Positions 18,331-26,217 of a stretch of DNA of 32,733 nt are shown piece after piece. The notes beneath the pieces were generated by a model. That model had not been told where the DNA came from. It searched no databases and saw nothing but the letters and a program-made list of their open reading frames with translations. Every line of letters starts with the position of its first letter. Within the stretch, counting starts at the first letter, position 1. The DNA lies in NCBI RefSeq assembly GCF_006440735.1, contig NZ_VFUA01000075.1:1-32733 (forward strand). The letters run 5' to 3'. The position numbers were made by a program, and so were the translations under genes. Source of the stretch: Mesorhizobium sp. B2-7-1 (GTDB lineage: Bacteria > Pseudomonadota > Alphaproteobacteria > Rhizobiales > Rhizobiaceae).

Positions 18331-19038
18331 ATGGCGCGACGTCGGCGCCTGAACCGCGCCGGTCTGAAGCGCATCGTCCGGCGCTGCCTGGTCGTGGCGC
18401 TGGTGCTGGCGGCTATCCCGGCCGTGCTCACCTTCCTTTATCTGCCGTCCTTCGTGCATCCGGTCTCGACCTTGATGCTGAAGGACCTCGTGACTTTTTC
18501 CGGCTACGACCGGCGTTGGGTGTCGATCGACGACGTGGCGCCGGTGCTGGCGCATTCGGTGATCATGTCGGAGGACGGGCAGTTCTGCTTCCATCGCGGT
18601 GTCGATCTCGGCGAGTTGCGCGGCGTGGTCGACGACGCGCTGGCCGGCGAGGTGACGCGCGGCGCCTCCACCATCACCATGCAGACGGTGAAGAACCTTT
18701 TCCTGTGGTCGCGACCGCTGGGCAGCGTGCGCAAGGTGGTCGAGCTGCCGCTCGCCGTCTATTTCGACGCGGTGATGTCGAAGCGGCGGATCATGGAGAT
18801 CTATCTCAACATCGCCGAATGGGGGCCGGGCATCTACGGCATCGAGGCCGCCGCCCAGCACCATTTCGGCGTCTCGGCCAAACAATTGTCGCGAAGGCAG
18901 GCGGCGCTGCTTGCCGTCAGCCTGCCCAACCCGATCGCGCGCAATCCGGCCAAGCCTGGGCCCGGACTGCGGCGACTTGCGAGCCTGATCGAACGCCGTG
19001 CCAGCCGATCCGGCGCCTATGTGGGATGTCTTGATTAG
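18331..19038 (+). CDS. mtgA: Monofunctional biosynthetic peptidoglycan transglycosylase
   Basis: A 235-residue GT51 enzyme that polymerises lipid II into glycan strands. It has a basic N-terminus, one membrane anchor at about 18-37, and the GT51 motifs in order: SVIMSEDGQFCFHRGVD (catalytic Glu81), RGASTITMQTVKNLFL (110-125), KRRIMEIYLNIAEWG (151-165) and GIEAAAQHHFG. No transpeptidase domain is present, as expected for MtgA. The ATG at 18331 is chosen because AAGGG lies 7 bases upstream; the frame is open back to a TTG at 18232, which would overlap the divergent ispA leader. It precedes rpmF by about 150 bases on the same strand. Confidence 0.94.
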   Translation: MARRRRLNRAGLKRIVRRCLVVALVLAAIPAVLTFLYLPSFVHPVSTLMLKDLVTFSGYDRRWVSIDDVAPVLAHSVIMSEDGQFCFHRGVDLGELRGVVDDALAGEVTRGASTITMQTVKNLFLWSRPLGSVRKVVELPLAVYFDAVMSKRRIMEIYLNIAEWGPGIYGIEAAAQHHFGVSAKQLSRRQAALLAVSLPNPIARNPAKPGPGLRRLASLIERRASRSGAYVGCLD

Positions 19039-19192
19039 GGCGAAGCGGCGCCGGCTCAAAAAAATTCGCGAGCGACGCTGGCCAAAACGGCGCAAGGCGT
19101 GTATAGGCACCCGACTTTCTCAGATTATGGCCTCGATGCGGCCCTTTCGCGAGGGTTGCCGGGGCATTTTGACCATGTAGTGGAGCATATCC

Positions 19193-19375
19193 ATGGCCGT
19201 TCCAAAAAGAAAAACCTCTCCGTCGAAGCGCGGCATGCGCCGCTCGGCCGACGCCCTCAAGGCCCCGACCTATGTCGAGGACAAGAATTCCGGCGAAATG
19301 CGCCGCCCGCACCACATCGACCTGAAGACCGGCATGTATCGCGGCCGCCAGGTTCTGGAGCCGAAGGAAAGCTGA
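19193..19375 (+). CDS. rpmF: 50S ribosomal protein L32
   Basis: A 60-residue basic protein beginning MAVPKRKTSPSKRGMRRS and containing the family segment HHIDLKTGMYRGRQVL. It lacks the cysteine pairs of the zinc-binding form, as is usual for the alphaproteobacterial version. GGAG lies 8 or so bases before the ATG, and a strong intrinsic terminator follows at 19403-19435, so it ends its transcript. In many proteobacteria rpmF sits with the plsX/fab genes; here it follows mtgA. Confidence 0.97.
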   Translation: MAVPKRKTSPSKRGMRRSADALKAPTYVEDKNSGEMRRPHHIDLKTGMYRGRQVLEPKES

Positions 19376-19402
19376 GAAGCTTCCAAGGATTTCCGACGTT
19401 TC

Positions 19403-19435
19403 AAAAGACCGGCCTCTGGCCGGTCTTTTTGTTTT
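19403..19435 (+). terminator. Intrinsic terminator of rpmF
   Basis: AAAAGACCGGCC, a 3-base loop, GGCCGGTCTTTT and then further Ts (GTTTT). The 12-bp perfect stem with a T-tract starts 28 bases after the rpmF stop. Confidence 0.92.
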
Positions 19436-19648
19436 GGCGACCCCATGGCGGCCGACCCGAAATCGGCACGGCCTGACTTCGCGTCCGCGCGGCCCTGAGC
19501 CGTCCCCCTGCTAAACATTTCAAACCCGCCCATACGTCGACGCCATCCCGGCATCGCGTTTGTTTCCGTTCGCAATCAGCTTGCAAATGACGAATTCTTA
19601 TGCAAATTTAAAATTCATAGTCGGAAATCGACATGAATGAGGGAATTT

Positions 19649-20143
19649 ATGTGGGATTTCGTCAGCACCAATGACCTCGACGAGACCGAACAGGCGGTTC
19701 TTTCGCAACTGAAGGCCGACGGGCGGATGTCGAGCGTCGACATTGCCAAGCGCATCGGCGTGACCGAGGCGACGGTGCGGCGCAAGATGGCGCGCATCCT
19801 CGAAGATCCCGATATTTGCATCCAGGCGGTCGTGCGGCCGCTGCGCAGCGATCTCGGCATCGCGGCGATCGTCGGGCTCGACGTCGACCGCGAGCACATC
19901 ATCAGCGTGGCGCGCAAACTCTCCGAATATTCCTTCGTCGACTCGGTCTACGCGATGACCGGACCCTTCGACATCATCATCCAGCTGACCCTGCCGTCGA
20001 CGACGGCCCTGCATGACTTCCTGGTCAGCGAACTCGCCAATGTCCCCGGGATCAAGGATTCCGAGAGCTACATGATCGGCCGCGTGTTCAAGCACTCCGG
20101 CCGGGCTTACCAGCGCAGTAAAACCGAAGAAAAAAGAGGGTAA
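19649..20143 (+). CDS. Lrp/AsnC-family transcriptional regulator
   Basis: A 164-residue regulator. The N-terminal winged helix contains LDETEQAVLSQLKADGRMSS, VDIAKRIGVTEATVRRKMARI, and the C-terminal RAM/AsnC ligand domain has GLDVDREHIISVARKL and DSVYAMTGPFDIIIQLTLPS. Lrp/AsnC proteins sense amino acids or related metabolites. The ATG at 19649 has GAGG 6 bases upstream; an ATG at 19637 would add 4 residues. The gene ends 4 bases before the ABC substrate-binding protein gene, so it very probably controls that transporter and may respond to its cargo. The AT-rich upstream region has two direct TGCAAAT copies (19582 and 19601). Confidence 0.92.
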   Translation: MWDFVSTNDLDETEQAVLSQLKADGRMSSVDIAKRIGVTEATVRRKMARILEDPDICIQAVVRPLRSDLGIAAIVGLDVDREHIISVARKLSEYSFVDSVYAMTGPFDIIIQLTLPSTTALHDFLVSELANVPGIKDSESYMIGRVFKHSGRAYQRSKTEEKRG

Positions 20144-20147
20144 CAAA

Positions 20148-20999
20148 ATGGTTGGGTTGTTTTCCACCGCGCGCCGCTCGGCACTTCGCCTGCTGGCCGC
20201 CGCGCCGCTTCTCATTCTTTCCACCGTCTCGCATGCCGACGGGCTGGTCGATCAGATCAAGCAGCGCGGCACGATCGTCGTCGGCACCGAAGCCGCCTTC
20301 GAGCCGTTCGAATTCGTGCGCGACGGCCAGATCGTCGGCTACAACAAGGACATTCTCGACTATGTGGTCGCGAAGCTCGGCGTGAAGCTCGACCAGCTCA
20401 ATTTGCCGTTCCAGGGTCTGCTGCCGGGCCTGCTGGCCAAGAAATTCGACCTGATGGCGACCTCCACCGGCATCAATGCCGAGCGCGCGGCGAAATATGC
20501 CTATACGCGGCCGACCGGTTCGTTCGAGAACGTCATCGTCGTGCGCGCCAACGAGGACCGCATCAAGAAGCCGGAGGACATCAACGGCATGGTGGTGGCC
20601 ACCCAGCTTGCCTCCTCGGTGCAGCCGGTGATCGAAGCCTATGACAAGGAACTCAAGGCCAAGGGCGGCGGCATCGGCGAGATCAAGCTGTTCACCTCGT
20701 TCCCGGAAACGCATGTGGCGCTCGCCTCCGGCCAGGTCGACGCCATCGTCATCGCTTCGCCTTCAGCGGCCGTGCTGATGAAGAACGTGCCCGACACCTA
20801 CAAGATCGTCGGCTCGATCGGCGAGTTCCAGTATCTCGCCTGGGTGGTGCGGCCGGAAGACAAGGACCTGCGCGACCTCATCAACGCCAGCATCGGCGAG
20901 CTGAAGGACAGCGGCAAGCTCAAGGAGCTGCAGCTGAAATGGTTCGGCTTCGAGATGCAGACGCCCGACCAGGGTTACCTGCCGACGGGCGCCCTTTAG
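20148..20999 (+). CDS. Amino-acid-type ABC transporter substrate-binding protein
   Basis: A 283-residue periplasmic binding protein (family 3). The signal peptide covers about residues 1-30 (LLILSTVSHADG). The mature part shows RGTIVVGTEAAFEPFEF, NKDILDYVVAKLGVK, FDLMATSTGINAERAAKYAYT and the LASGQVDAIVIASP hinge-side segment, as in polar amino acid and opine binders. A GAGGG ribosome site precedes it, 4 bases after the Lrp gene. A stable palindrome overlapping the stop (20998-21036) separates it from the permease genes and may raise its expression relative to them. Cargo is unknown; the downstream ureohydrolase hints at a guanidino compound. Confidence 0.93.
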   Translation: MVGLFSTARRSALRLLAAAPLLILSTVSHADGLVDQIKQRGTIVVGTEAAFEPFEFVRDGQIVGYNKDILDYVVAKLGVKLDQLNLPFQGLLPGLLAKKFDLMATSTGINAERAAKYAYTRPTGSFENVIVVRANEDRIKKPEDINGMVVATQLASSVQPVIEAYDKELKAKGGGIGEIKLFTSFPETHVALASGQVDAIVIASPSAAVLMKNVPDTYKIVGSIGEFQYLAWVVRPEDKDLRDLINASIGELKDSGKLKELQLKWFGFEMQTPDQGYLPTGAL

Positions 21000-21036
21000 A
21001 TCAGGATGACGTTTCGTCGAATCGTCACCCTGATCT
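20998..21036 (+). promoter_or_regulatory. Stem-loop overlapping the stop of the binding-protein gene
   Basis: AGATCAGG / CCTGATCT and TGACG / CGTCA arms separated by one mismatch, with an 11-base loop. It begins inside the stop codon at 20997-20999 and has no T-tract, so an mRNA-stabilising 3' hairpin is more likely than a terminator. Such stems after binding-protein genes let the binding protein be made in excess over the permeases. Confidence 0.55.
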
Positions 21037-21049
21037 AACTCTTAGTTGG

Positions 21050-21099
21050 AGCATGATCTTTTCCGGAAACCGGTTCCCACTTTTCGGAATCATGTTCTA
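21050..21099. repeat. Rhizobial-type intergenic repeat (GCATGATCTTTTCCG family)
   Basis: GAGCATGATCTTTTCCGGAA and TTTTCGGAATCATGTTC form an imperfect inverted pair around CCGGTTCCCAC. This pattern is common between genes of Mesorhizobium and relatives. A related core lies inside the 30683-30882 element. It sits between the binding-protein and permease genes. Confidence 0.75.
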
Positions 21100-21117
21100 G
21101 CCGCTTCCCACAAGGCG

Positions 21118-21150
21118 GGAGACCGGCCTCGCGGTGAGGCCGTTCTCTCC
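21118..21150 (+). promoter_or_regulatory. GC-rich hairpin before the first permease gene
   Basis: CGGCCTC / GAGGCCG with a 5-base loop and an outer GGAGA / TCTCC helix, about 20 bases before the permease ATG. It could limit translation or mark an RNA end. There is no T-tract. Confidence 0.4.
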
Positions 21151-21170
21151 GCGTGTCTCGAGCCAGAGCC

Positions 21171-21830
21171 ATGGTCGACTTCTCCAGAACCATCGCCTTC
21201 CTGCCACAGTTCCTGACCGGCGCCGGCATCACGCTCGCGGTCTCGGCGCTCGGCTTCGCGCTGGGCACCGTCATCGGCTTCGGCCTGCTCGCGTGCCGCC
21301 GCTCACGCTGGCGGACGGTGCGTTTCATCGGCGCGCTCTACACCAGCTTCATCCGCGGCACGCCTTTGATCGTGCAGATCTTCGTCGTCTATTACGTGCT
21401 GCCAGGGCTGGTCGGCCTCGACCTGCCGCCGCTGCTTGCCGGCGTGCTGGCGCTCTCCTTCAACAGCGCGGCCTTCGTCGCCGAGATCCTCAGGGCCGGG
21501 CTGACGCGTATCCCGGCCGGCCAGTACGAGGCTGCCAAGGCGCTCGGGCTGAAGCCGGCGGTGACCTGGCTGAAGATCATCCTGCCGCAGCTTTTCCGCA
21601 TCATCATCCCGCCGATGGTCAACGAGTTCACCATGCTGGTGAAGGCCTCGTCGATCCTGTCGGTCATCACCGTCGTCGAGCTGACGCGCACGGCGCAGAA
21701 CATCATGAACGTGACCTACCGGCCGGTCGAGGCGTTCGCGGTGGCGGCCGCGCTCTATTTCATCGTGCTGTTCGCCTGCAGCCTGCTGGTGCGGCGGCTC
21801 GAGCGCCAAGCGGAGAGGGCGCGGGCATGA
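21171..21830 (+). CDS. Amino-acid ABC transporter permease 1
   Basis: A 219-residue HisM/GlnP-type permease with about five membrane helices and the EAA loop QYEAAKALGLKPAVTWLKIILPQ region at about residues 118-141 that contacts the ATPase. The ATG at 21171 is chosen; an in-frame GTG at 21153 would add 6 residues, and neither has a strong ribosome site. Its stop overlaps the next permease start (ATGA), so the two form a heterodimer pair. No ATP-binding gene is present in the cluster, so the ATPase must be encoded elsewhere. Confidence 0.93.
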   Translation: MVDFSRTIAFLPQFLTGAGITLAVSALGFALGTVIGFGLLACRRSRWRTVRFIGALYTSFIRGTPLIVQIFVVYYVLPGLVGLDLPPLLAGVLALSFNSAAFVAEILRAGLTRIPAGQYEAAKALGLKPAVTWLKIILPQLFRIIIPPMVNEFTMLVKASSILSVITVVELTRTAQNIMNVTYRPVEAFAVAAALYFIVLFACSLLVRRLERQAERARA

Positions 21831-22498
21831 GCTTCGACTTCGCCGTCATCACCGACAACTGGCCGGCGCTGGCCAAGGGGTTCGGCAACACGCTCGTCAT
21901 CTGCGCCGTCACGCTGCCGCTCGGCTTCGCGCTCGGCCTGGTGCTGGCGCTGGTGCGGCTGAGGGCAGGGCGGGTGCCGGCATCGATCGTCGCCTTCTAT
22001 GTCGAGCTCTTCCGCAACATCCCGTTCCTGATCCAGGTGTTCCTGCTGTTCTATGTGCTGCCGATGGCGGGCGTGCGGCTGTCGACGATCGCCGTCTCGG
22101 TCATCGCGCTGTCGGCCTATGCCAGCGCCTATTTCGCCGAGATCGTGCGCGGCGCGGTCCAATCCATTCCGAAAGGGCAAACCGAGGCCGGCTATGCGCT
22201 CGGACTGCGCTATCCGCTGATCCTGCGCAAGGTGCTGCTGCCGCAGGTGGCGGGCTACATCCTGCCGGCGGCGGTCAACCTCACCATCACGCTCATCAAG
22301 GAATCGGCGATCCTGTCGGCGATCACGGTGCCCGAGCTCACCTACATGGCGCAGGACATCATCGGCCGCACCTTCGCGCCGGTCGAGATCTTCACCGCGA
22401 TCGCGCTGCTCTATTGGGCTCTCACCGTGCTGGTGGCCGCCGCGGCGCGCGCGCTGGAGCGCCGGCTGACACCGCATCTCGCCGTCTCGCGCGGCTGA
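21827..22498 (+). CDS. Amino-acid ABC transporter permease 2
   Basis: A 223-residue permease with the same fold as its upstream partner. It begins MSFDFAVITDNWPALAKGF and has hydrophobic helices from about 19, an ELFRNIPFLIQVFLLFYVLP segment, and the EAA loop GQTEAGYALGLRYPLILRKV. The start ATG overlaps the previous stop by 4 bases (ATGA), a strong sign of coupled translation. It is followed after 33 bases by the ureohydrolase gene. Confidence 0.94.
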   Translation: MSFDFAVITDNWPALAKGFGNTLVICAVTLPLGFALGLVLALVRLRAGRVPASIVAFYVELFRNIPFLIQVFLLFYVLPMAGVRLSTIAVSVIALSAYASAYFAEIVRGAVQSIPKGQTEAGYALGLRYPLILRKVLLPQVAGYILPAAVNLTITLIKESAILSAITVPELTYMAQDIIGRTFAPVEIFTAIALLYWALTVLVAAAARALERRLTPHLAVSRG

Positions 22499-22531
22499 AT
22501 TCGCAAGGCTTTCAACACAGAAGGAGACCAC

Positions 22532-23485
22532 ATGTCCAAGCTCACCACCGCGCCACGCGATGTCTTCCAGACATTCATGAACTTTCCGCTGGTCGAGGAC
22601 CTCGACACGCTGAAGGCCGATGTCGCCGTCATCGGCATGCCCTATGGCGATCCCTACACGATCGACGAGCTGATCAACGACCAGACCAATGCGCCGACCG
22701 CGGTGCGGCGTGCTTCCAAGCGCATCAGCCAGGCGCTCGACCGCTATGATTTCGATATCGGCGGGCCGGTCTTCGCCGGGCAGGACATCAAGGTGGTCGA
22801 CGTCGGCGACGTGCCCGGCAATGCCGCGGATCATGTCGGGCACTACGGCAGAGCCGAGGCGGCGATCCGCAAGATCCTGGCCGCCGGCGCCATGCCGATC
22901 ACCATTGGCGGCGACCACGGCATCCCGATCCCGATCTTCCGCGCGCTGGACGGCGAGGGACCGATCACGCTGGTGCAGCTCGACGCCCATCTCGACTGGC
23001 GCGACAACGTCAACGGCGTCAAGGAAGGCTATTCGAGCACCATCCGCCGCGCCTCGGAGATGAAGCATATCGACAAGATCTTCCAGGTCGGCGTCCGCGG
23101 ACAGGGCAGCGCGCGCACCGAGGAGGTCGAGGCGGCACGCGCCTACGGCGCCAACATCATCACCACCAATGAATGGCAGGATATCGGCACCGCGGCGCTG
23201 TTGAAGCGTATCCCGGATGGCGGCCGCTACTATCTCACCATCGACGCCGACGGGCTCGACCCCTCGGTGATGCCGGCGGTGGAAGGCCCGCAGCCGGGCG
23301 GCATCACCTACCGGCAGACGATCGAGCTGATCAAGGGCCTGGTCGGCAAGGGCAGACTGGTCGGCATGGACATCGTCGAGATCGCGCCGGCGCGCGATGT
23401 CAACGAGATCACCTCGATGACGGCCGGCCATATCATCCTGAATGTCATCGGCGCGGCCGTGCGCGCCGGCTATTTCAAGCGCTAA
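22532..23485 (+). CDS. Arginase/agmatinase-family ureohydrolase
   Basis: A 317-residue binuclear-metal hydrolase. Metal ligands are in place: His129 in TIGGDHGIP, Asp151, His153 and Asp155 in LDAHLDWRD, and Asp238 and Asp240 in TIDADGLDPS. Family members split a guanidino group to release urea. The usual agmatinase block after the last motif (GTGTPEPGG) is changed to AVEGPQPGG, so agmatine may not be the substrate; guanidinobutyrate, guanidinopropionate or another guanidino acid are alternatives. AAGGAG precedes the ATG. It is the last gene of the Lrp-ABC run, which suggests uptake followed by hydrolysis. Confidence 0.9.
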   Translation: MSKLTTAPRDVFQTFMNFPLVEDLDTLKADVAVIGMPYGDPYTIDELINDQTNAPTAVRRASKRISQALDRYDFDIGGPVFAGQDIKVVDVGDVPGNAADHVGHYGRAEAAIRKILAAGAMPITIGGDHGIPIPIFRALDGEGPITLVQLDAHLDWRDNVNGVKEGYSSTIRRASEMKHIDKIFQVGVRGQGSARTEEVEAARAYGANIITTNEWQDIGTAALLKRIPDGGRYYLTIDADGLDPSVMPAVEGPQPGGITYRQTIELIKGLVGKGRLVGMDIVEIAPARDVNEITSMTAGHIILNVIGAAVRAGYFKR

Positions 23486-23637
23486 GGGCAATATGAGGGG
23501 CGCGATGTCGGCCGGACAACCGGCTGACATCGTTATTTCATTAGGTCTTAGAGCGTGTTCGCCGCAGCTGGCGAAAACCCTTGACGGCGCGCCTGTGGCG
23601 GATTTTACAAAAGGGTGCCCCCATAGGAGTCGCCCAG

Positions 23638-24039
23638 ATGTTCGGTGCCATCCCGCTGCTGATCGTGCCTTTCGTCCTCTACAATCTCGGACTGCTCGGA
23701 TTGTTCGGCGGCGGCGACGATCCCTGGATGGCTGAAATGTTCTCCTTCCGCATGATGTCGGGCGGCGTGTTCTCGATGACACTCGGCGACCTGATGGTGC
23801 TGATCGGCCTGATCTTCCTGTTCATCGAGATCTCGAAATCGGTGCGCACGACCAATGCCTCGATCCTGGATCATCTGTTGTCGACGCTGGTCTTCATCGC
23901 CTTCCTGGTCGAATTCCTGCTGGTGAAGGGCGCGGCGCACTCGGTCTTCTTCACGCTGATGATCATCGCGCTGTTCGACGTGCTGGCCGGCTTCTCCGTG
24001 TCGATGCGGTCGGCGAGCCGGGATATCAACCTAAACTGA
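23638..24039 (+). CDS. Conserved four-helix membrane protein of unknown function
   Basis: A 133-residue very hydrophobic protein with about four membrane helices: IPLLIVPFVLYNLGLLGL, DLMVLIGLIFLFIEISKSV, LLSTLVFIAFLVEFLLV and SVFFTLMIIALFDVLAGFSV. Short polar loops (GGGDDPWMAEMFSF, RTTNASILDH) link them. The start at 23638 is supported by AGGAG at 23625-23629; the frame is open back to a TTG at 23581. It begins 152 bases after the ureohydrolase, so it may be separately transcribed, and its 3' end overlaps the convergent HxlR gene by 9 bases. No function is recognised. Confidence 0.78.
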   Translation: MFGAIPLLIVPFVLYNLGLLGLFGGGDDPWMAEMFSFRMMSGGVFSMTLGDLMVLIGLIFLFIEISKSVRTTNASILDHLLSTLVFIAFLVEFLLVKGAAHSVFFTLMIIALFDVLAGFSVSMRSASRDINLN

Positions 24040-24549
24040 CGGCGCCTCAGCCTTGCGGGCGACCACTTCCTCGTAGGCGGCGCGCAGTTGCTGGCGCACC
24101 GTCGGCGTGCCCGGCGGCGTCTTCGAAGGCGCTCCCACATGCTCGTGGCGCAACTCGTCCATGAATTGCTCCCATAGCGGCGGACCGCCCTTTTCCAAGA
24201 GCTCGGCGCGGATCGACAATTCTTCCGTAACCGGCAGCCAGACGCGTCCCCAGGCGCCGAGCTGCGCCATGATCGGCACCAGCGTGATCGCCATCTCGGT
24301 CAGGCTGTAGATCGCCTTCTGCTTGTGGCTGGGATCGTCGGCCTTGGTCAGAAGCCCGAGCTCCATCAGCCGCTTCAGACGGTCGGCCAGGATGTTGGAG
24401 GCGATGCCTTCCAGCGAGCCGTTGAGCAGCTCGCGAAAATGGCGCCGGCCGCCGAAGATCATGTCGCGCAGGATGATCAGGCTCCAGCGATCGCCGAAGA
24501 CCTCCAGCGACAGATTGATCGGGCAGCCGGACCGGCGGTCGATGCTCAT
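24031..24549 (-). CDS. HxlR-family transcriptional regulator
   Basis: A 172-residue winged-helix protein beginning MSIDRRSGCPINLSLEVFG, with the HxlR hallmarks: an N-terminal cysteine (Cys9), DRWSLIILRDMIFGGRRHF, FRELLNG, and SNILADRLKRLMELGLLTK. Members often sense quinones, aldehydes or redox state through that cysteine. It carries a C-terminal extension of about 60 residues beyond the core. It is divergent from the alpha/beta hydrolase gene, and the 90-base gap holds two TTGCA palindromes that are likely operators. Its 3' end overlaps the membrane protein gene by 9 bases. Confidence 0.9.
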   Translation of the reverse strand: MSIDRRSGCPINLSLEVFGDRWSLIILRDMIFGGRRHFRELLNGSLEGIASNILADRLKRLMELGLLTKADDPSHKQKAIYSLTEMAITLVPIMAQLGAWGRVWLPVTEELSIRAELLEKGGPPLWEQFMDELRHEHVGAPSKTPPGTPTVRQQLRAAYEEVVARKAEAPSV

Positions 24550-24570
24550 GGCACTCTCTCCAGAAAAACC

Positions 24571-24623
24571 AGTTGCATTATGATATCGGTTTGATTATCG
24601 TGCAACTGATTGCAAAATGCAAT
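24571..24623. promoter_or_regulatory. Two TTGCA palindromes in the hxlR-hydrolase divergent region
   Basis: AGTTGCA (24571-24577) pairs exactly with TGCAACT (24601-24607), and ATTGCA-AAA-TGCAAT spans 24609-24623. All four half-sites share TTGCA. This is the expected layout for HxlR binding to a divergent promoter. It also covers the only space for both promoters. Confidence 0.5.
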
Positions 24624-24639
24624 CGGATTGGAGGAGCAG

Positions 24640-25467
24640 ATGACCACCGCAGCGCAGCGCCCCGACATCGTTTCGGAGACCTTCGGCAGTCCGGAAGATC
24701 CGCCGATCCTTCTGATCATGGGCGCCATGGCCTCGATGTCGTGGTGGCCCGAAGTCTTCTGCCGGCAACTCGCCGGGCACGGCCGCTTCGTCATCCGCTA
24801 CGACAACCGCGATACCGGCCTGTCGACCAAATATCCGCCAGGTGCGCCGGCCTACACATTCGAGGACATGGTGGACGACGCCATGCGCGTGCTCGACGAC
24901 CACGGCGTCGCCGAGGCCCATGTCGTCGGCATGTCGATGGGCGGCATGCTCGCGCAGAGCGTGGCGCTGAAATACCCCGAACGCGTCAGCGCGCTCACCG
25001 TGATTTCAAGCTCGCCGCTCGGCGTCGATACGTCCGCTCTGCCCGGAATGACCGAGGCCTACAGGGAGCATTCAGCGCAAGGCGGCGACGTCGACTGGTC
25101 GAACCGGGAGCAGGTCCTGGACTTCATGGTCAAGGACGCGCGAGCGATCGCCAGCACGCGCCATCCGTTCGACGAGGAGCGGACGCGCGTGATGATCGAG
25201 GCGGACTACGACCGCTCCGGCGGTCTCGCCAGCGCGACCAACCATTTCCTGCTCATGGGCGGCGGCCCGCAGCGCACGGTGCGGGACCTGACCGCGCCGC
25301 TGCTCGTCATCCACGGCACCGCCGATCCGCTCTTTCCGATCGAGCATGGCCAAGCGCTGGCAAAGGCGGTTCGCGGCGCAAGTCTGGTCAAGGTCGAAGG
25401 CGGCGGCCATGAACAGCACCGCAACGACTGGCCGCAGATCGTCGACGCCATCGTCGCGCATCATTAG
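24640..25467 (+). CDS. Alpha/beta hydrolase
   Basis: A 275-residue alpha/beta-fold hydrolase. The nucleophile elbow is VVGMSMGGML with Ser99; the acid is Asp229 in VIHGTADPLFP, and the base His257 lies in EGGGHEQH. The oxyanion-side motif IMGAMASMSWW near residue 28 is typical of the esterase / haloperoxidase-like group. A strong GGAGGAG site fixes the ATG at 24640. It is divergent from the HxlR regulator and probably its target. The substrate could be an ester or lactone of a xenobiotic; nothing in the sequence decides it. Confidence 0.9.
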   Translation: MTTAAQRPDIVSETFGSPEDPPILLIMGAMASMSWWPEVFCRQLAGHGRFVIRYDNRDTGLSTKYPPGAPAYTFEDMVDDAMRVLDDHGVAEAHVVGMSMGGMLAQSVALKYPERVSALTVISSSPLGVDTSALPGMTEAYREHSAQGGDVDWSNREQVLDFMVKDARAIASTRHPFDEERTRVMIEADYDRSGGLASATNHFLLMGGGPQRTVRDLTAPLLVIHGTADPLFPIEHGQALAKAVRGASLVKVEGGGHEQHRNDWPQIVDAIVAHH

Positions 25468-25483
25468 GCGTGGAGGCTCCGGC

Positions 25484-25525
25484 TTGACTCAACGGGTCTG
25501 CGATAATAGTTAAGTGATTGCTTCA
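25484..25525 (+). promoter_or_regulatory. Putative promoter and operator of the GST-ArsR-SRPBCC operon
   Basis: TTGACT (25484-25489), a 17-base spacer and TAGTTA (25507-25512) form a sigma70-like promoter. An imperfect inverted repeat, TTAAGTGATTGCTTCA (25510-25525), overlaps the -10 box. That is a usual place for an ArsR-type repressor to bind, and an ArsR gene lies in this operon. Confidence 0.45.
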
Positions 25526-25554
25526 GTATTACCCGAACGCGAAAGAGAGCGAGA

Positions 25555-26211
25555 ATGTCCCTGACGCTGCATTTCCATCCGCTGGCCTCGTTCTGCTGGA
25601 AGCCGCTGATCGCGTTCTACGAGAACGGCACGCCGTTCGAACCGGTGATCGTCGACCTCGGCGACGAGGCTTCCCGCGCCGCCTTCCTGAAGGTGTCGCC
25701 GACCGGCAAGATGCCGGCGCTGCGTGACGACGCGCGGGGCCGCACGGTGCTGGAATCCACCATCGTCGTCGAATATCTCGCCGCGCATTATCCGGGGCCG
25801 GTCGAGCTCGTTCCCGCCGATGTCGATCTCGCCCTCGAGGTCCGGCAGGCCGATCGCTTCTACGATTTCTACGTGCAGCATCCGATGCAGAAGATCGTCG
25901 GCGACAGGCTGCGGCCAAAGGATCAGACCGATCCGTTCGGCGTCGAGGAGGCCCGCGCGCAGCTGCGCAATTCCTACGCCATCGTCGAAGACGACATGCA
26001 GAGCAAGACCTGGGCGGTGGGCGAGAGCTTCACCATGGCCGACTGCGCCGCTTCGCCGGCGCTGTTCTACGCCAACAAGGTCGAGCCGTTCGGCGACAGG
26101 TTCCCGGCCGTGAAACGCTATCACGACCGGCTTCTCGCGCGCCCGTCCTTCGCCCGCGTGATCGAGGAAGCGCAGCCCTATTTCAAGTTCTTCCCCTACA
26201 ACAACGGCTAA
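25555..26211 (+). CDS. Glutathione S-transferase family protein
   Basis: A 218-residue GST-fold protein. The thioredoxin-like N-terminal half has LTLHFHPLASFCWKPLIAFY, SPTGKMPALRDD and the glutathione-binding ES of VLESTIVVEYLAAHYPG. The helical C-terminal half has WAVGESFTMADCAASPALFY with the conserved capping aspartate. A catalytic Ser or Cys (Ser12, Cys14) may serve near the N-terminus. The promoter is at 25484-25512. It is the first gene of a close-packed run with an ArsR regulator and an SRPBCC protein, a recurring bacterial combination often tied to stress or xenobiotic handling. Confidence 0.92.
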   Translation: MSLTLHFHPLASFCWKPLIAFYENGTPFEPVIVDLGDEASRAAFLKVSPTGKMPALRDDARGRTVLESTIVVEYLAAHYPGPVELVPADVDLALEVRQADRFYDFYVQHPMQKIVGDRLRPKDQTDPFGVEEARAQLRNSYAIVEDDMQSKTWAVGESFTMADCAASPALFYANKVEPFGDRFPAVKRYHDRLLARPSFARVIEEAQPYFKFFPYNNG

Positions 26212-26217
26212 CCGGCC

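Noticed and set aside
21755..23782. A 675-codon open frame on the minus strand
   Set aside because: It is antisense to permease 2 and the ureohydrolase and shows low-complexity arginine/aspartate/histidine composition typical of shadows.
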